64,000 bases of DNA, from the NCBI GenBank assembly GCA_041749255.1, contig JBGTBR010000025.1, forward strand, positions 1 to 64,000, given 5' to 3'. The notes under the pieces were generated by a model. It saw only the letters and a list, made by a program, of their open reading frames with translations, was not told where the DNA came from and searched no databases. Positions 1 through 9,038 of this stretch are shown here, one piece after another. The position numbers and the translations under genes are program-made. Source of the stretch: JABDLO01 sp041749255. Lineage in GTDB: Bacteria; Bacteroidota; Bacteroidia; Chitinophagales; Saprospiraceae. Every line of letters starts with the position of its first letter. Positions within the stretch are counted from its first letter, which is position 1.

Positions 1-121
1 ATGTGAACTAATCGTTAAAATCCCTTAAACCGACTTATCATCACTTAGTGGTGATGGTAATATCATGCCTATAACTAAACAATAGTATTTAATTGTTATA
101 ATTATTCATTTATTATCGTTC

Positions 122-1297
122 TCACTCTGAATTGCTGATAATCTTAAAAGTGTATCCAATGGCTACAATAAAACCAATTGGAATTAGAATTAACACAAGA
201 TACAAACGCGTTTTATCAGGGCCTGCAAGCATATAAAATAATAAGTTATTGCCCAGTTCTTCCCCTTTTTCTGAATTTGTAAATAAAACATATCCCCATT
301 TTTTACTTTTATCCAATACAAACCACGATGTGAATCCTTGATTGTTTCCTCCATGAAAATATATGTCAGTAAATGGGATATCGAGGTGAAAGAAGCCCAA
401 AGTATAGCCAACATGATAAAATCTTGATTTTTCAACTGTGGAATGTGGTTTTAAGAGCTCATCATAAACATCTTCCGTAAGTATTTTATCGTTCATTAAA
501 CCGATCATCCATTTCGAGAAATCCTTTGCTTCGGAATGAATACTCGCAGCGGCAACGAAAACGCTGTCATTTTTAAGAAACCAATAATCCTTCGTCCAAT
601 CTATCCAATTGCCATTTTCATCATAGGGTTCCGCCTTGTTTCGCCGGGTATATTCATTTTGGATAAAAACAGTATGCTCTAAACCAAGTGGAATTGCCAC
701 TTTTTCCTGAAAGCTTTTTTCTAATCCTACCCAATCGGTATTGGCAATATTTCTTAAAACCAGAGCAAGGTATTGATATCCCTCTCCTGAATATAAATAA
801 TCTGTGCCAGGTTCAAACTTGATTTTAAGTTCTTTATCTTGTTCGTCTTCACGCCAATTTCGGAAACCAGACCTATGGCTCAACACCATCCTGGCTGTTA
901 TTTTTTTATACCTATCGTCTTTTTCTATGTCTGCATAGGGAAGGTATTCGAAAAGTGGTCTATCTAAATCCAATTTGCCTTCGTCGACATAGGTCATTAC
1001 AAAAAAAGAAAAAACAGATTTAGATAAAGAAGCTCCTTCAAAAATGGTATGGGTATTTACTTCAATTCCCTTTTCTACGTCAGCAAAACCGTAGGTTTTA
1101 TGATAAGCAATATTTCCGTCATTGATAAATGCAATAGATATACCAGGTATGGTCAAATCCTGCATTTGCTGAAGTATATACTCATCAACTTCCTCATGTG
1201 AAATATCAAAACCCAAATAACTATCGATTTTACTATTGCTATTAGAGCAACTCGAGAATAATAGAAAAAGTAGGTATAAGCTTGTTTTTCTTTTCAT
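122..1297 (-). CDS. Beta-lactamase-family serine hydrolase, lipoprotein
   Basis: This is a class C beta-lactamase-like/penicillin-binding fold serine hydrolase of 391 aa. The N-terminus is a lipoprotein signal with a lipobox ending at Cys17 (LFSSC), so the enzyme should be anchored at the cell envelope. The SxxK motif (SLSK) is at about residues 90-93. The second motif reads YSG at about 169-171 instead of the usual YxN, and an HGG motif stands where KTG would be. A hydrophobic segment near the C-terminus (LYLVLILIPIGFIVAIGY) suggests an extra membrane anchor. I chose the ATG at 1297 over the longer frame starting at 1348, because the extra 17 codons overlap a GCAGTTN heptamer array and would precede the signal peptide. 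The substrate is unknown; family members are esterases, D-aminopeptidases or PBPs. Confidence 0.85.
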   Translation of the reverse strand: MKRKTSLYLLFLLFSSCSNSNSKIDSYLGFDISHEEVDEYILQQMQDLTIPGISIAFINDGNIAYHKTYGFADVEKGIEVNTHTIFEGASLSKSVFSFFVMTYVDEGKLDLDRPLFEYLPYADIEKDDRYKKITARMVLSHRSGFRNWREDEQDKELKIKFEPGTDYLYSGEGYQYLALVLRNIANTDWVGLEKSFQEKVAIPLGLEHTVFIQNEYTRRNKAEPYDENGNWIDWTKDYWFLKNDSVFVAAASIHSEAKDFSKWMIGLMNDKILTEDVYDELLKPHSTVEKSRFYHVGYTLGFFHLDIPFTDIYFHGGNNQGFTSWFVLDKSKKWGYVLFTNSEKGEELGNNLLFYMLAGPDKTRLYLVLILIPIGFIVAIGYTFKIISNSE

Positions 1298-1317
1298 AAA
1301 TGAAGAAGAATGGTTTG

Positions 1318-1655
1318 GCAGTTCGCAGTTGGCAGTTATGAAAGTCAATTACAAATTACGAATAAATAAAAATTGAAAGAGTTTGACAGGTAACCAATGA
1401 CGGCGTAGCCAAATGACGCGAGACCATTGAGTCATTAGCTGGTAGTTCGTAGCTCGTAGTAATTAGCCATCACTGTTCGCTATTCACAATTCAATTTAAA
1501 ACTTTAAACTGTTCACCGTTCAAACTTCAGACTTTCGACTTTCCGACTTTCGACTTTTCGACATTGCGACCTTCAGACCGTTTACAGTTCACTGCTCACC
1601 ATTCACCGTTTTTTCAACCTGCCGAAGGCGAAAACCTTAACCTCAACCTTAACAC
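1318..1655. repeat. Mixed short-tandem-word patch 1
   Basis: This patch fills most of the gap between the serine hydrolase and tRNA-Arg. Reading the + strand it holds GCAGTTN x3 (1318-1338), a word pair around AAATGACG (about 1396-1424), AGCTCGT/AGTTCGT (1437-1463), ACTTTCG/ACTTTCC (about 1527-1575), ACCGTTC-type words (1510-1521 and about 1575-1611) and AACCTT/AACCTC (about 1614-1652). The same words recur elsewhere in the window. I see no gene in it. Confidence 0.85.
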
Positions 1656-1732
1656 CTGAGGCTCTACCAACGGTAAAAAGGATGAAAGACCAAGACTTGA
1701 ACTTGCTAAAGTACTCAACTTAACACAAATTG

Positions 1733-1806
1733 TGACCGCGGGAGGATTCGAACCCCCAACCCTCAGAGCCGAAATCTGATATTCTATCCAGTTGAACTAC
1801 GCGGCC
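1733..1806 (-). tRNA. tRNA-Arg (anticodon TCG)
   Basis: Read on the minus strand, this folds into a full cloverleaf of 74 nt. The acceptor stem GGCCGCG pairs with CGCGGTC (one G-T pair), the T-arm contains GGTTCGAATCC, and the anticodon loop is TTTCGGC, giving anticodon TCG that reads CGA/CGN arginine codons. CCA is not encoded. Confidence 0.96.
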
Positions 1807-2115
1807 TTTTACTTCACAAATGTATGCTTTTTTCCCTAATTACCTTCTATCATCATCGCAATCCAAATTTTATACTTCCTATTGACAGAGACGAAACCCA
1901 CTTAAAAGCATCGGCTACCAGGTCTGAATATCGATACAGTTATAATTGTAATTTTAAACGATGCAAAAATAAACATTCCTTCGTATTTTTGCGGTTATTT
2001 TGCGTTTACTATGAACATAATACATGCGAAAATGTAGTGTATATTATTGCGTTTATGCATGAGCAGAATTTATTTAAAACTCCTTGCACCCAGTTCATAA
2101 CCCATACTATACATC
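1807..2115. other. Intergenic region upstream of hydroxylase gene
   Basis: AT-rich gap of about 309 bp. A frame runs through it on the + strand (1824-2237), but its translation resembles no protein and overlaps the real gene out of phase. TATTTTTG at 1984-1991 matches the Bacteroidota -7 consensus TAnnTTTG, but I see no convincing -33 TTTG at the right spacing, so it is only a weak promoter candidate for the downstream gene. Confidence 0.3.
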
Positions 2116-2943
2116 ATGGAAAGTTATTTTTACAGTTTTCTTCAATCCTACCAGATTATTTTTGTAAGGTACATGTTCACCGCTTTATTATTTTTTACAA
2201 TCCTATATTTTTTATTGAGGAAACATTGGTCGTTTAAGAAAATTCAACGACGGTTTCCAGCGAATAAAGATTATGCCAGAGAGATTCTGTATTCAGTTTT
2301 ATCCATCGTCCAGTTTGCTATCATGGGGGTTATTATTTTTCAATCCCCATTTACTGTTTACAGTAAAATCTATTACGAATTTTCTGCCTTTCCATTTTGG
2401 TATTATATTTTAAGTTTTCCTATCATGCTATTTATCCATGATACTTATTTTTATTGGATGCACAGAACACTGCACCATCCTAAAATCTTCAAAACAGCTC
2501 ATTTGGTTCACCACAAATCAACCAACCCGTCACCATGGGCAGCATATAGTTTTCATCCAATTGAAGCTTTTTTTGAAGCGGCTATTTTACCTATACTGGC
2601 TTTTACTCTTCCCCTGCACATATCGACATTTGGTTTCTTTTTCCTATTTCAGATTATCTATAACGTATACGGGCATTCCGGTTTTGAATTGTATCCCAAA
2701 GGATTTCACAAACATTGGCTGGGTCGATGGATCAACACCTCTGTTCACCACAATCTCCATCATAAATATTTTGAAGACTCCTATGGCTTGTATTTTACGT
2801 TTTGGGACAGAATCATGGGGACCATGCATCCAAAATATGAAACTGCTTTCGATGAGGTTTTGGACAGAAAGCCCGGGAATACTGATAAACCTGAAAATGA
2901 GATGACACCCGAAAGCCAGTACAAAAAAGAAGAAATGTTTTAA
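2116..2943 (+). CDS. Sterol desaturase / fatty acid hydroxylase family protein
   Basis: Integral-membrane di-iron oxygenase of 275 aa from the fatty acid hydroxylase superfamily. The histidine boxes are all present: HDTYFYWMHR (about 108-117), the adjacent LHHP, HLVHHKSTNP (about 129-138) and HHNLHHKYF near residue 217. Several hydrophobic segments surround them (about 15-35, 60-80, 95-110, 155-180). The family hydroxylates or desaturates sterols, carotenoids, fatty acids or alkylglycerols; the exact lipid substrate cannot be read from the sequence. It is the only + strand gene here, stands alone between two tRNA genes, and is followed by a strong hairpin. The C-terminal 25 residues are charged and likely cytosolic. 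Confidence 0.85.
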   Translation: MESYFYSFLQSYQIIFVRYMFTALLFFTILYFLLRKHWSFKKIQRRFPANKDYAREILYSVLSIVQFAIMGVIIFQSPFTVYSKIYYEFSAFPFWYYILSFPIMLFIHDTYFYWMHRTLHHPKIFKTAHLVHHKSTNPSPWAAYSFHPIEAFFEAAILPILAFTLPLHISTFGFFFLFQIIYNVYGHSGFELYPKGFHKHWLGRWINTSVHHNLHHKYFEDSYGLYFTFWDRIMGTMHPKYETAFDEVLDRKPGNTDKPENEMTPESQYKKEEMF

Positions 2944-2972
2944 CTAATATTCCAATTTCAAGGATCGAAAAA

Positions 2973-3016
2973 ATAAAAAAAAGCACTTCTTTTTGGTATG
3001 GAGTGCTTCTTTTTAT
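2973..3016. terminator. Bidirectional intrinsic terminator
   Basis: A hairpin with stem AAGCACT (2981-2987) / AGTGCTT (3002-3008) is flanked by an A-rich run on the left and a T-rich run on the right. It can therefore act for the + strand hydroxylase gene and for the minus-strand tRNA-Cys that converge on it. Confidence 0.8.
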
Positions 3017-3019
3017 TTG

Positions 3020-3090
3020 AGGTCGCGGACGGATTCGAACCGCCGTACAAGCTTTTGCAGAGCTGTGCCTAACCACTCGGCCACGCGACC
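3020..3090 (-). tRNA. tRNA-Cys (anticodon GCA)
   Basis: Minus-strand cloverleaf of 71 nt. The acceptor GGTCGCG pairs with CGCGACC, the T-arm contains GGTTCGAATCC, the anticodon loop CTGCAAA gives GCA, and the discriminator base is T(U)73, as expected for tRNA-Cys. CCA is not encoded. Confidence 0.96.
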
Positions 3091-3317
3091 TTTTATACGG
3101 GGTGCAAATATACATTTATTTTAATTACTTTGGCATCTCACCAAAAAGTTATTGAGATATTCCGGGATAAATTTCTGCAGTAAATCCCGGTATTGGTTTT
3201 AATGCTACTCTACTTGAGAGTACTCCCTTTTTTATATTCCGTACCTAAATAAACGAAGATTTTAACTTGTTTTTAAAGGGCTGGGGCTAGGGGGGCAATC
3301 AGTATGAAGCGCTGGCT

Positions 3318-3332
3318 CCCGCCTCTGGCGGG
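3318..3332. repeat. GC-rich mini inverted repeat
   Basis: CCCGCC-TCT-GGCGGG forms a perfect 6-bp stem with a 3-nt loop inside a G-rich stretch (3280-3355) in the gap between tRNA-Cys and the permease. It lies just after the permease stop codon on the minus strand, so it may also help end that transcript, although no T-run follows. Confidence 0.5.
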
Positions 3333-3362
3333 CTGGGGGCAAGAGAGGGTTGACAATAAAAC

Positions 3363-4631
3363 TCACTTTATTTTTTTGTGAAGGTAATGCAAGCCATAAA
3401 TACCCATACCCAGACCAACCCACAAGAAAGTATCTTTTATTTCTTCATAATGGGTTCCGGAAAGTAACCACAAAGTGGCTATTATACCTATTATGGCGAG
3501 AATGTTTCCAAATGGCAGTTTGAAAGGAGCTGGTTCTGTATGGGTTCTTCTCAACTGAATCAGAGAAGCGCATACCAGGCCATACATAATAAGTCGGGCG
3601 ATGACGGATACCGCCAACGAACTCATAAAAGTCCAAATCATGGCAACGGTAGCCACGAGAAAAGAGAAAAACAAGATGGAAAACCACGGAGTGGCAAATT
3701 TGGGATGCACTTTGGAAAAAACTGCCGGTAACTGATCTTCAAGACTCAGGGCAAAAGGAAGTCTTGAGCCACTGAGTATCTGGACATTCAAAGTACCTAA
3801 AATGGAAATGACTGCTCCAATAGTGATAAAAACACCACCCCAATACCCTGAAAATCCAGCTGCAGCATCGGCAAGAGGCTTGTCCGATTCTGCTAATTCC
3901 GGAAGTGTACCAATGCATACAAGTTGTATGAATAAATAAAATATAGTAATAACAGCGGCAGCTGTAATCAAGGCGAATGGAAGATTTTTTTTTGGATTGT
4001 CTATTTCACCACTATTGACCAATCCGGCCTCAAAACCACCAAATGCGAAAATAAGCAAAAGTGCCGAGCTAGAAAACTCTGAAAGCAGGGGAGGGGATCC
4101 CCATTGAAATAAATCCGGATTGATGAAAAATAAACCCACTACGATAAAAATGGCTAAAGGGATCAATTTGCCAACGGTAAGTATATTGCTGACCCTGGCT
4201 GTATTTTTGACACCGATCCAATTAAAATATGTAATGATCAGAGTTATGACAATGATCATGGCTATCCGGACGATGGCATCCGTGAAAAAATCGGAAAAAT
4301 AGGACAGGTAGATAATAAGAAGGTTGATCAAAGTGGCATAACTAAACAGGCGGGTTAACATCAATAACCAGCCAATGACAAATGCAGGTACCGATCCAAA
4401 TGCGGAAAATACATATACGTAGGGGCCTCCCGTCTGATCAAACCTCGAACTGACTTCTGAAAAAACCATTATGAACACAATCATGACCAGTGCACACACG
4501 ACAAATGCCAGAAGGGAATATACACCTGACAAAGCAAAGACTTTGGCAGGGAGTGCAAAAATACCAGCTCCGATCACACTATTGATGATTAGAAAAACCA
4601 GATCCCAACGTTTTATCCCTCTTTTTAACAA
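3363..4631 (-). CDS. APC-family amino acid permease
   Basis: Amino acid/polyamine/organocation transporter of 422 aa with about 12 hydrophobic segments. The first helix carries the unwound substrate-binding motif INSVIGAGIFALP, which is diagnostic of APC antiporters and symporters. The start is TTG at 4631: an in-frame TAG lies only two codons upstream, and homology begins within a few residues (KRWDLVFLIINS). The substrate is not determinable. The gene is divergent from the subtilisin-like gene across a 391-bp gap and appears monocistronic. Confidence 0.88.
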   Translation of the reverse strand: MLKRGIKRWDLVFLIINSVIGAGIFALPAKVFALSGVYSLLAFVVCALVMIVFIMVFSEVSSRFDQTGGPYVYVFSAFGSVPAFVIGWLLMLTRLFSYATLINLLIIYLSYFSDFFTDAIVRIAMIIVITLIITYFNWIGVKNTARVSNILTVGKLIPLAIFIVVGLFFINPDLFQWGSPPLLSEFSSSALLLIFAFGGFEAGLVNSGEIDNPKKNLPFALITAAAVITIFYLFIQLVCIGTLPELAESDKPLADAAAGFSGYWGGVFITIGAVISILGTLNVQILSGSRLPFALSLEDQLPAVFSKVHPKFATPWFSILFFSFLVATVAMIWTFMSSLAVSVIARLIMYGLVCASLIQLRRTHTEPAPFKLPFGNILAIIGIIATLWLLSGTHYEEIKDTFLWVGLGMGIYGLHYLHKKIK

Positions 4632-5022
4632 TTTCTATTCAATATATTTCTATCCATGCTGCAGCAAGCTATTTCTAAACTTGTAAAAAATGACCAAGTT
4701 AACCTAAATCTTCGGTTTTGAAAGTTGTAAACCTATAAAAAACCTGACCCGATTCTATCACCTTCTCATTTTTGAAATAATAAAAAATAAGGACTATTCG
4801 GGTCAGAATCTTTTCAAAAGCAATGAAAGTGAAATTTGAATAACCCGGTTTTAGTAAAACAATAAAACATGGCAATTTACTCTTTTTACAATATCATATT
4901 GCAGCAAGTAAATCTGTAATTTTTCATACTTTTTGATTTATATTATTATATTTGATTTTAATTAGGTCTCTAATACAGTGGTTATTAAGTTTATATGAGT
5001 AGTATTTTTAAATAAAAGAATT
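4632..5022. other. Divergent intergenic region
   Basis: 391 bp between the permease (-) and the protease (+). A perfect 9-bp inverted repeat, CTGACCCGA (4744-4752) and TCGGGTCAG (4798-4806), has a 45-nt spacer. It could be an operator pair or a large hairpin, or chance. No gene is visible. Confidence 0.35.
4947..4954 (+). promoter_or_regulatory. Candidate -7 box for protease gene
   Basis: TATATTTG matches the Bacteroidota -7 consensus TAnnTTTG and lies 68 bp before the ATG of the protease. The -33 element is not convincing at 19-21 bp spacing, so confidence is low. Confidence 0.3.
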
Positions 5023-6333
5023 ATGTATAAGTTAATTTTTTGTGCGTTCTTTTTTTTATTAATAACAGGCTGTGCCAATAACCAGGATCAGGTTAAAGTA
5101 GAGGAGGAAAAGAGTATAAACGACAAGGATCTTAAAGATACCAAACCCTACATTGTCATTTTTAAATCAACCATTTTCGCCCCGGTTTTTTCAGAGGAGA
5201 ATGGATTTATGCCTGAGAATCCTGAGCGGACAAAAAGTAACCTCATAAACCAGATAATGAGCTATACTGATTCAATTCCAAACCTACAAGTGAGACATAT
5301 TTATACTTCTTTTTTTGCTGGTTTTTCAGCAGACTTAACGGGAGATCAGGTTTTAGCATTGCAAAATGACACAGAAGAGATAGAGAGTGTATACGATGAC
5401 ATTGAAGTTCAGGGAAAACCCATCCATCAGGGAAAACCCATCCACCAGGGCAGCACACAATCGGCTAATTGGTATTATGATACAACAAAAATGACAAGTT
5501 GCGGGATAACAAGAATTGGCGGACCAGGACTATCGTCTGCTAACCAAGCGAGGATATGGGTTGTTGACTCGGGAGTCGATAATACCCATCCAGATTTAAA
5601 TGTTGACACAACCCTTTCAAAATCTTTTATCTCTGGAGAAACGCCTTACGAAGACGGGTTAGGACATGGTACTCACTGCGCAGGAATTGCAGCAGCCAAG
5701 CCTTCTTCAGCTCCTGGCAATACCATTGGGATGACAGGTGTATCGCCAGGTGCATCCATAGTTTCGATGAAAGTATTGGATAATTGTGGAAATGGATTAT
5801 GGTCAAATGTAAAAGCTGCCTTGGATGATATTGCCTATTCAGTTCGGCAAAATGATGTTATCATGATGAGTATAGGTGAGTATGATGTGAATTGCCAGAC
5901 ATATAATCCATTTATTAGAAGTTTAATCAATAAATTAACAGATAGTTTACCAGATAGAAAAGCGTTTGTGGTGATGTCAGCAGGTAATGCTTCAGGAAAT
6001 GCCGAACTTAATTTACCGGGGTGCATTAATGGACCCAGAATCTTCACCATTGCATCAATGGACGCCAAATGTAATAATCCAGGGCACCGAAGATTTGAAA
6101 CATACTCGAATAGTAATAGTTCCGGAAATAATGAACCCATTGATTTTATAGCACCGGGCACAAATATTTTTTCAACGTTTCCGGGAAAGCGATATGCGGT
6201 CATGTCTGGCACTTCCATGTCATGTGCCATAGTAGCAGGGATTATTCATAATAGGGCAGGGAACCCACATACTCAAACTAATCAACGTGTAACAGGTCAA
6301 TATGGTAATTACTTCATAGCACTTCTTCAATAA
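5023..6333 (+). CDS. Subtilisin-like serine peptidase, lipoprotein
   Basis: S8-family protease of 436 aa. A lipoprotein signal ends at Cys17 (LLITGC). Residues about 45-130 look like an inhibitor I9-type propeptide (YIVIFKS near the start). The catalytic domain follows with Asp182 (VVDSGVDNTH), His215 (GHGTHCAGI), oxyanion Asn322 (SAGNASG) and Ser398 (GTSMSCA), so the triad is complete. Between propeptide and catalytic domain lies a short tandem repeat (QGKPIH twice), probably the cleavage linker. The order of elements suggests an exported, self-processing, membrane-anchored protease. It is monocistronic, with the ATG close to a TATATTTG box. Confidence 0.92.
   Translation: MYKLIFCAFFFLLITGCANNQDQVKVEEEKSINDKDLKDTKPYIVIFKSTIFAPVFSEENGFMPENPERTKSNLINQIMSYTDSIPNLQVRHIYTSFFAGFSADLTGDQVLALQNDTEEIESVYDDIEVQGKPIHQGKPIHQGSTQSANWYYDTTKMTSCGITRIGGPGLSSANQARIWVVDSGVDNTHPDLNVDTTLSKSFISGETPYEDGLGHGTHCAGIAAAKPSSAPGNTIGMTGVSPGASIVSMKVLDNCGNGLWSNVKAALDDIAYSVRQNDVIMMSIGEYDVNCQTYNPFIRSLINKLTDSLPDRKAFVVMSAGNASGNAELNLPGCINGPRIFTIASMDAKCNNPGHRRFETYSNSNSSGNNEPIDFIAPGTNIFSTFPGKRYAVMSGTSMSCAIVAGIIHNRAGNPHTQTNQRVTGQYGNYFIALLQ
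5410..5445 (+). repeat. 18-bp tandem duplication in protease linker
   Basis: Two adjacent 18-bp copies (5410-5427 and 5428-5445) differ only at the last base and encode QGKPIH twice. The unit is divisible by three and so preserves the frame. Confidence 0.9.
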
Positions 6334-6425
6334 AAATAGTTATTCTACCATTTTATGGCAGATGAATATATCAGAAAATTAGCGAGACACATTTTGTAAA
6401 TAAGATCTACGTCGTCACTAATCAA

Positions 6426-8657
6426 TCAAGTCATATTTTGCCGCATCATTGCGATCTCTTTATTGATTTCATCAATCAATCTTTTAAATTCTGGCATTGT
6501 TTTGAAATGTGAATAAATAGGATTATGTGACAATTTGTACACATCAACCCATTTCCTTTTCTTTGCTTCATTCAAATAATGTAGACTTTCGTTTTTTTCA
6601 CCACGAATGGCATGTATGCTGGCCACATGGAAATAATGTTCTCCGTCCTGGGTTTGCTTTCTCACCTCGCCCATGTTGAGATGTAAAGCTCCTTCCAAAA
6701 GGATTTCAGCATCTATGTCTTTCTTTTCCTCTTTGAGTAAATAACCAAGATATATAGGAGAATATGCCCACATATCATTAGCTATACTGGGGTGTAATTG
6801 AACAGATTGTTCAAAATAATCCCTGGCTTTATTCAGCTCTTTTCCATAAAAAAGAATGATTCCAGCCGATTCAAGTATTTTTGAAGCATCTTCCAACTTT
6901 TGTTTTCTTTCTTCCACGGAATTTGCACCCGTTGTATCAATTAATTGGAGTAACCTTGGGATTTGTACAAATGCGGAGTCATGATTATTATTAGCCAGAT
7001 ATGACAAAGCCAATTGTTCATAGGTTTCTCTGACTTTCGATTTTTCAAGAGATTTTTTTAACCACTGAACTGCTTCTTCATATTCTCCCAAAAGTCTGTA
7101 GGTCCACCCTATATGTAAAAAAGGTATGTAAAGTTTTGGGTTAAGTCCTGCTGCTTTTTTTTGCCATACCAAAGCCTTATCCAAATTGCCCAATGAAAAA
7201 TTCACTGTGCCATAGTTTCCAATAGCCTGGGCATTATTGGGATTCTTTTCCATAGCTTTTTCCAATAATTCAAGGCTTTTGTAGTATTCACCCTTATAGC
7301 TGTAGGCGGTTGATAATGCCTTATAGCCTTCTGATAAATTACTGTCCAGCTTAATGGCTTTTTCACTAGCATATATAGCAGAGTCTAACCAGATCAAATC
7401 AGCTTTGGTTTTAAAATGTTTTAAACTGTATGAGTCACCCAAACCCGCCCAGGCTAAAGCATAGCCAGGGTCTATTTCCACCGCTTTTTTAAATTCATGG
7501 ATGGCTTTTTGATTGTTTTGGAGGTCATATTTATAGTAATAATCTCTTCCTTTGAGGTATAATTCATAGGCGCTGATGTTTTTGGTTGGTTCTTTTCCTA
7601 GCTTGTTTTTTTCCAAATCACTCAGCTTGGCTTTAAGAGTCTCTGCGATTTTCAACGATATATCATTCTGTAGTTTAAAAATATCCTCTTTATCGATCTC
7701 AAAAGATTCACCCCAAATTATTTGATTATTAATACCATCTACTAAATCTGTCCTTATGCGCAATAAATCGCCTTTTGTTTGAATAGAACTTTCAACCAAA
7801 TAGTTTACCCCCAAACTTTTTGCCATGTTAACATTGGACTCCAGGTTGTTTTTATACACATCAGAACTTGTTTTGGATATCACTTTTAAATCTGAAATAT
7901 TGGATAAATGTGAAATAATATCCATCGTTATCCCCTCTGCTAAATAATCATCATCATTATCCAAATTAAGATTCTTGAAAGGTAAAACAGCTATAGATTT
8001 TTCCCTACCCTCCTCAAACTGTTTGATATAATTGTTGTGATACACCCAAAAACCCACCAATAACAAACTCAAAATTATAACTGCTACGATCATAAATTTC
8101 TTTAACCTGCTCTCCAACAATTTGAGCATCTCTCCCCGGGTGGGAATACTGAGCCCTTCATTGGCCAAAGCAAATACTTCTACATGATCCTTTACATTTT
8201 TTAAGTAAAAAGTACCAAGAGACGACCACCTTAATCCGCCTTCCTCCGACAGGTTTTCTTCTATGGAGTTCGAAAAAAGAACGGATCCTGGAGTACCGAG
8301 CGTTTGCAACCTGGATGCTATGTTGACCGAATCCCCAAATACATCATTGTTTTCTATGATGATCTCACCAAAGTGGATACCGATCCTTAAACTCAGTTCT
8401 TTTGTTCTGATATAATGCTTTTGCAGCTCATAGGCTGCCATTACTGCCTCTTGAGAGCTGGGAAAAGAAGACAATACACCGTCGCCCAATTCCTTGATCA
8501 GCGTACCACTGTTATTTCCAATAATCTCCTGATGGATCCTGGTATTTTTTTTAATCAACTGAAAAGCCAAATCTTCATTTTCACCCATCAAGGCAGTATA
8601 TCCGACAATATCGGAAAACATGATTGCGGCATTTGACCTTTTTAGTTCATTTTCCAT
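6426..8657 (-). CDS. Class III adenylate cyclase with FlgO-like and TPR domains
   Basis: Signalling protein of 743 aa. Residues about 8-165 form a class III nucleotide cyclase domain with metal-binding Asp in FSDIVGYT and in ELGDGV, and the transition-state Asn and Arg in DSVNIASR, so it should be active and make cAMP. A single transmembrane helix follows at about 187-207. Then comes a FlgO-like segment (KSIAVLPFKN... about 222-340), often found in periplasmic or sensory proteins of this architecture, and a long TPR array (about 370-735). The layout places the cyclase inside and the TPR domain outside the cytoplasmic membrane. The start ATG at 8657 immediately precedes the cyclase fold. It is monocistronic; partners are unknown. 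Confidence 0.88.
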   Translation of the reverse strand: MENELKRSNAAIMFSDIVGYTALMGENEDLAFQLIKKNTRIHQEIIGNNSGTLIKELGDGVLSSFPSSQEAVMAAYELQKHYIRTKELSLRIGIHFGEIIIENNDVFGDSVNIASRLQTLGTPGSVLFSNSIEENLSEEGGLRWSSLGTFYLKNVKDHVEVFALANEGLSIPTRGEMLKLLESRLKKFMIVAVIILSLLLVGFWVYHNNYIKQFEEGREKSIAVLPFKNLNLDNDDDYLAEGITMDIISHLSNISDLKVISKTSSDVYKNNLESNVNMAKSLGVNYLVESSIQTKGDLLRIRTDLVDGINNQIIWGESFEIDKEDIFKLQNDISLKIAETLKAKLSDLEKNKLGKEPTKNISAYELYLKGRDYYYKYDLQNNQKAIHEFKKAVEIDPGYALAWAGLGDSYSLKHFKTKADLIWLDSAIYASEKAIKLDSNLSEGYKALSTAYSYKGEYYKSLELLEKAMEKNPNNAQAIGNYGTVNFSLGNLDKALVWQKKAAGLNPKLYIPFLHIGWTYRLLGEYEEAVQWLKKSLEKSKVRETYEQLALSYLANNNHDSAFVQIPRLLQLIDTTGANSVEERKQKLEDASKILESAGIILFYGKELNKARDYFEQSVQLHPSIANDMWAYSPIYLGYLLKEEKKDIDAEILLEGALHLNMGEVRKQTQDGEHYFHVASIHAIRGEKNESLHYLNEAKKRKWVDVYKLSHNPIYSHFKTMPEFKRLIDEINKEIAMMRQNMT

Positions 8658-9038
8658 TTCTTAAAAATATACAGATCCTCACATATGTATTCTAAAGTTC
8701 AATTAGATCTAATATCTTTCAGGCATAGTCCTATATTAAAAGCGCTTGAATTGATTGAGAATTATACCACTTCATTCAGACAAAAATTTCTTTGATATTA
8801 CAATGCTAAAATTTAAATGCAGCTAAAATACTATTTAATTAACTCATAATCAATGTAAATCATAAATTTTCCAATTAGTAGGTTGCTTGTTTAAATAAAT
8901 GATCTTTGAGCACGTTGGCATGTATTTTTTGGTTTTAATGATTTAACATAAGTTTTTCGGATCATTTCCAACTATATTGCTGCAATCCTCACAAAAATGC
9001 ATTTTGTTTGAGAACATAAAAGTATGTTTTCATTATCC
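8658..9038. other. Intergenic region without recognisable gene
   Basis: 381 bp of AT-rich sequence between the cyclase start and the mutarotase stop, both on the minus strand. It should contain the cyclase promoter, but I find no minus-strand TAnnTTTG. A short palindrome AAAATGCATTTT lies at 8994-9005. No coding sequence or structured RNA is evident. Confidence 0.4.

Noticed and set aside
39..56. Hairpin CATCAC/GTGATG downstream of the serine hydrolase as a terminator
   Set aside because: The stem is short and no T-run follows on the transcribed strand, so I could not support it as a terminator.
1824..2237. Open frame of 137 codons upstream of the hydroxylase gene
   Set aside because: The translation has no domain-like character, is rich in rare aromatic and Cys codons and overlaps the well-supported gene at 2116 in another phase.
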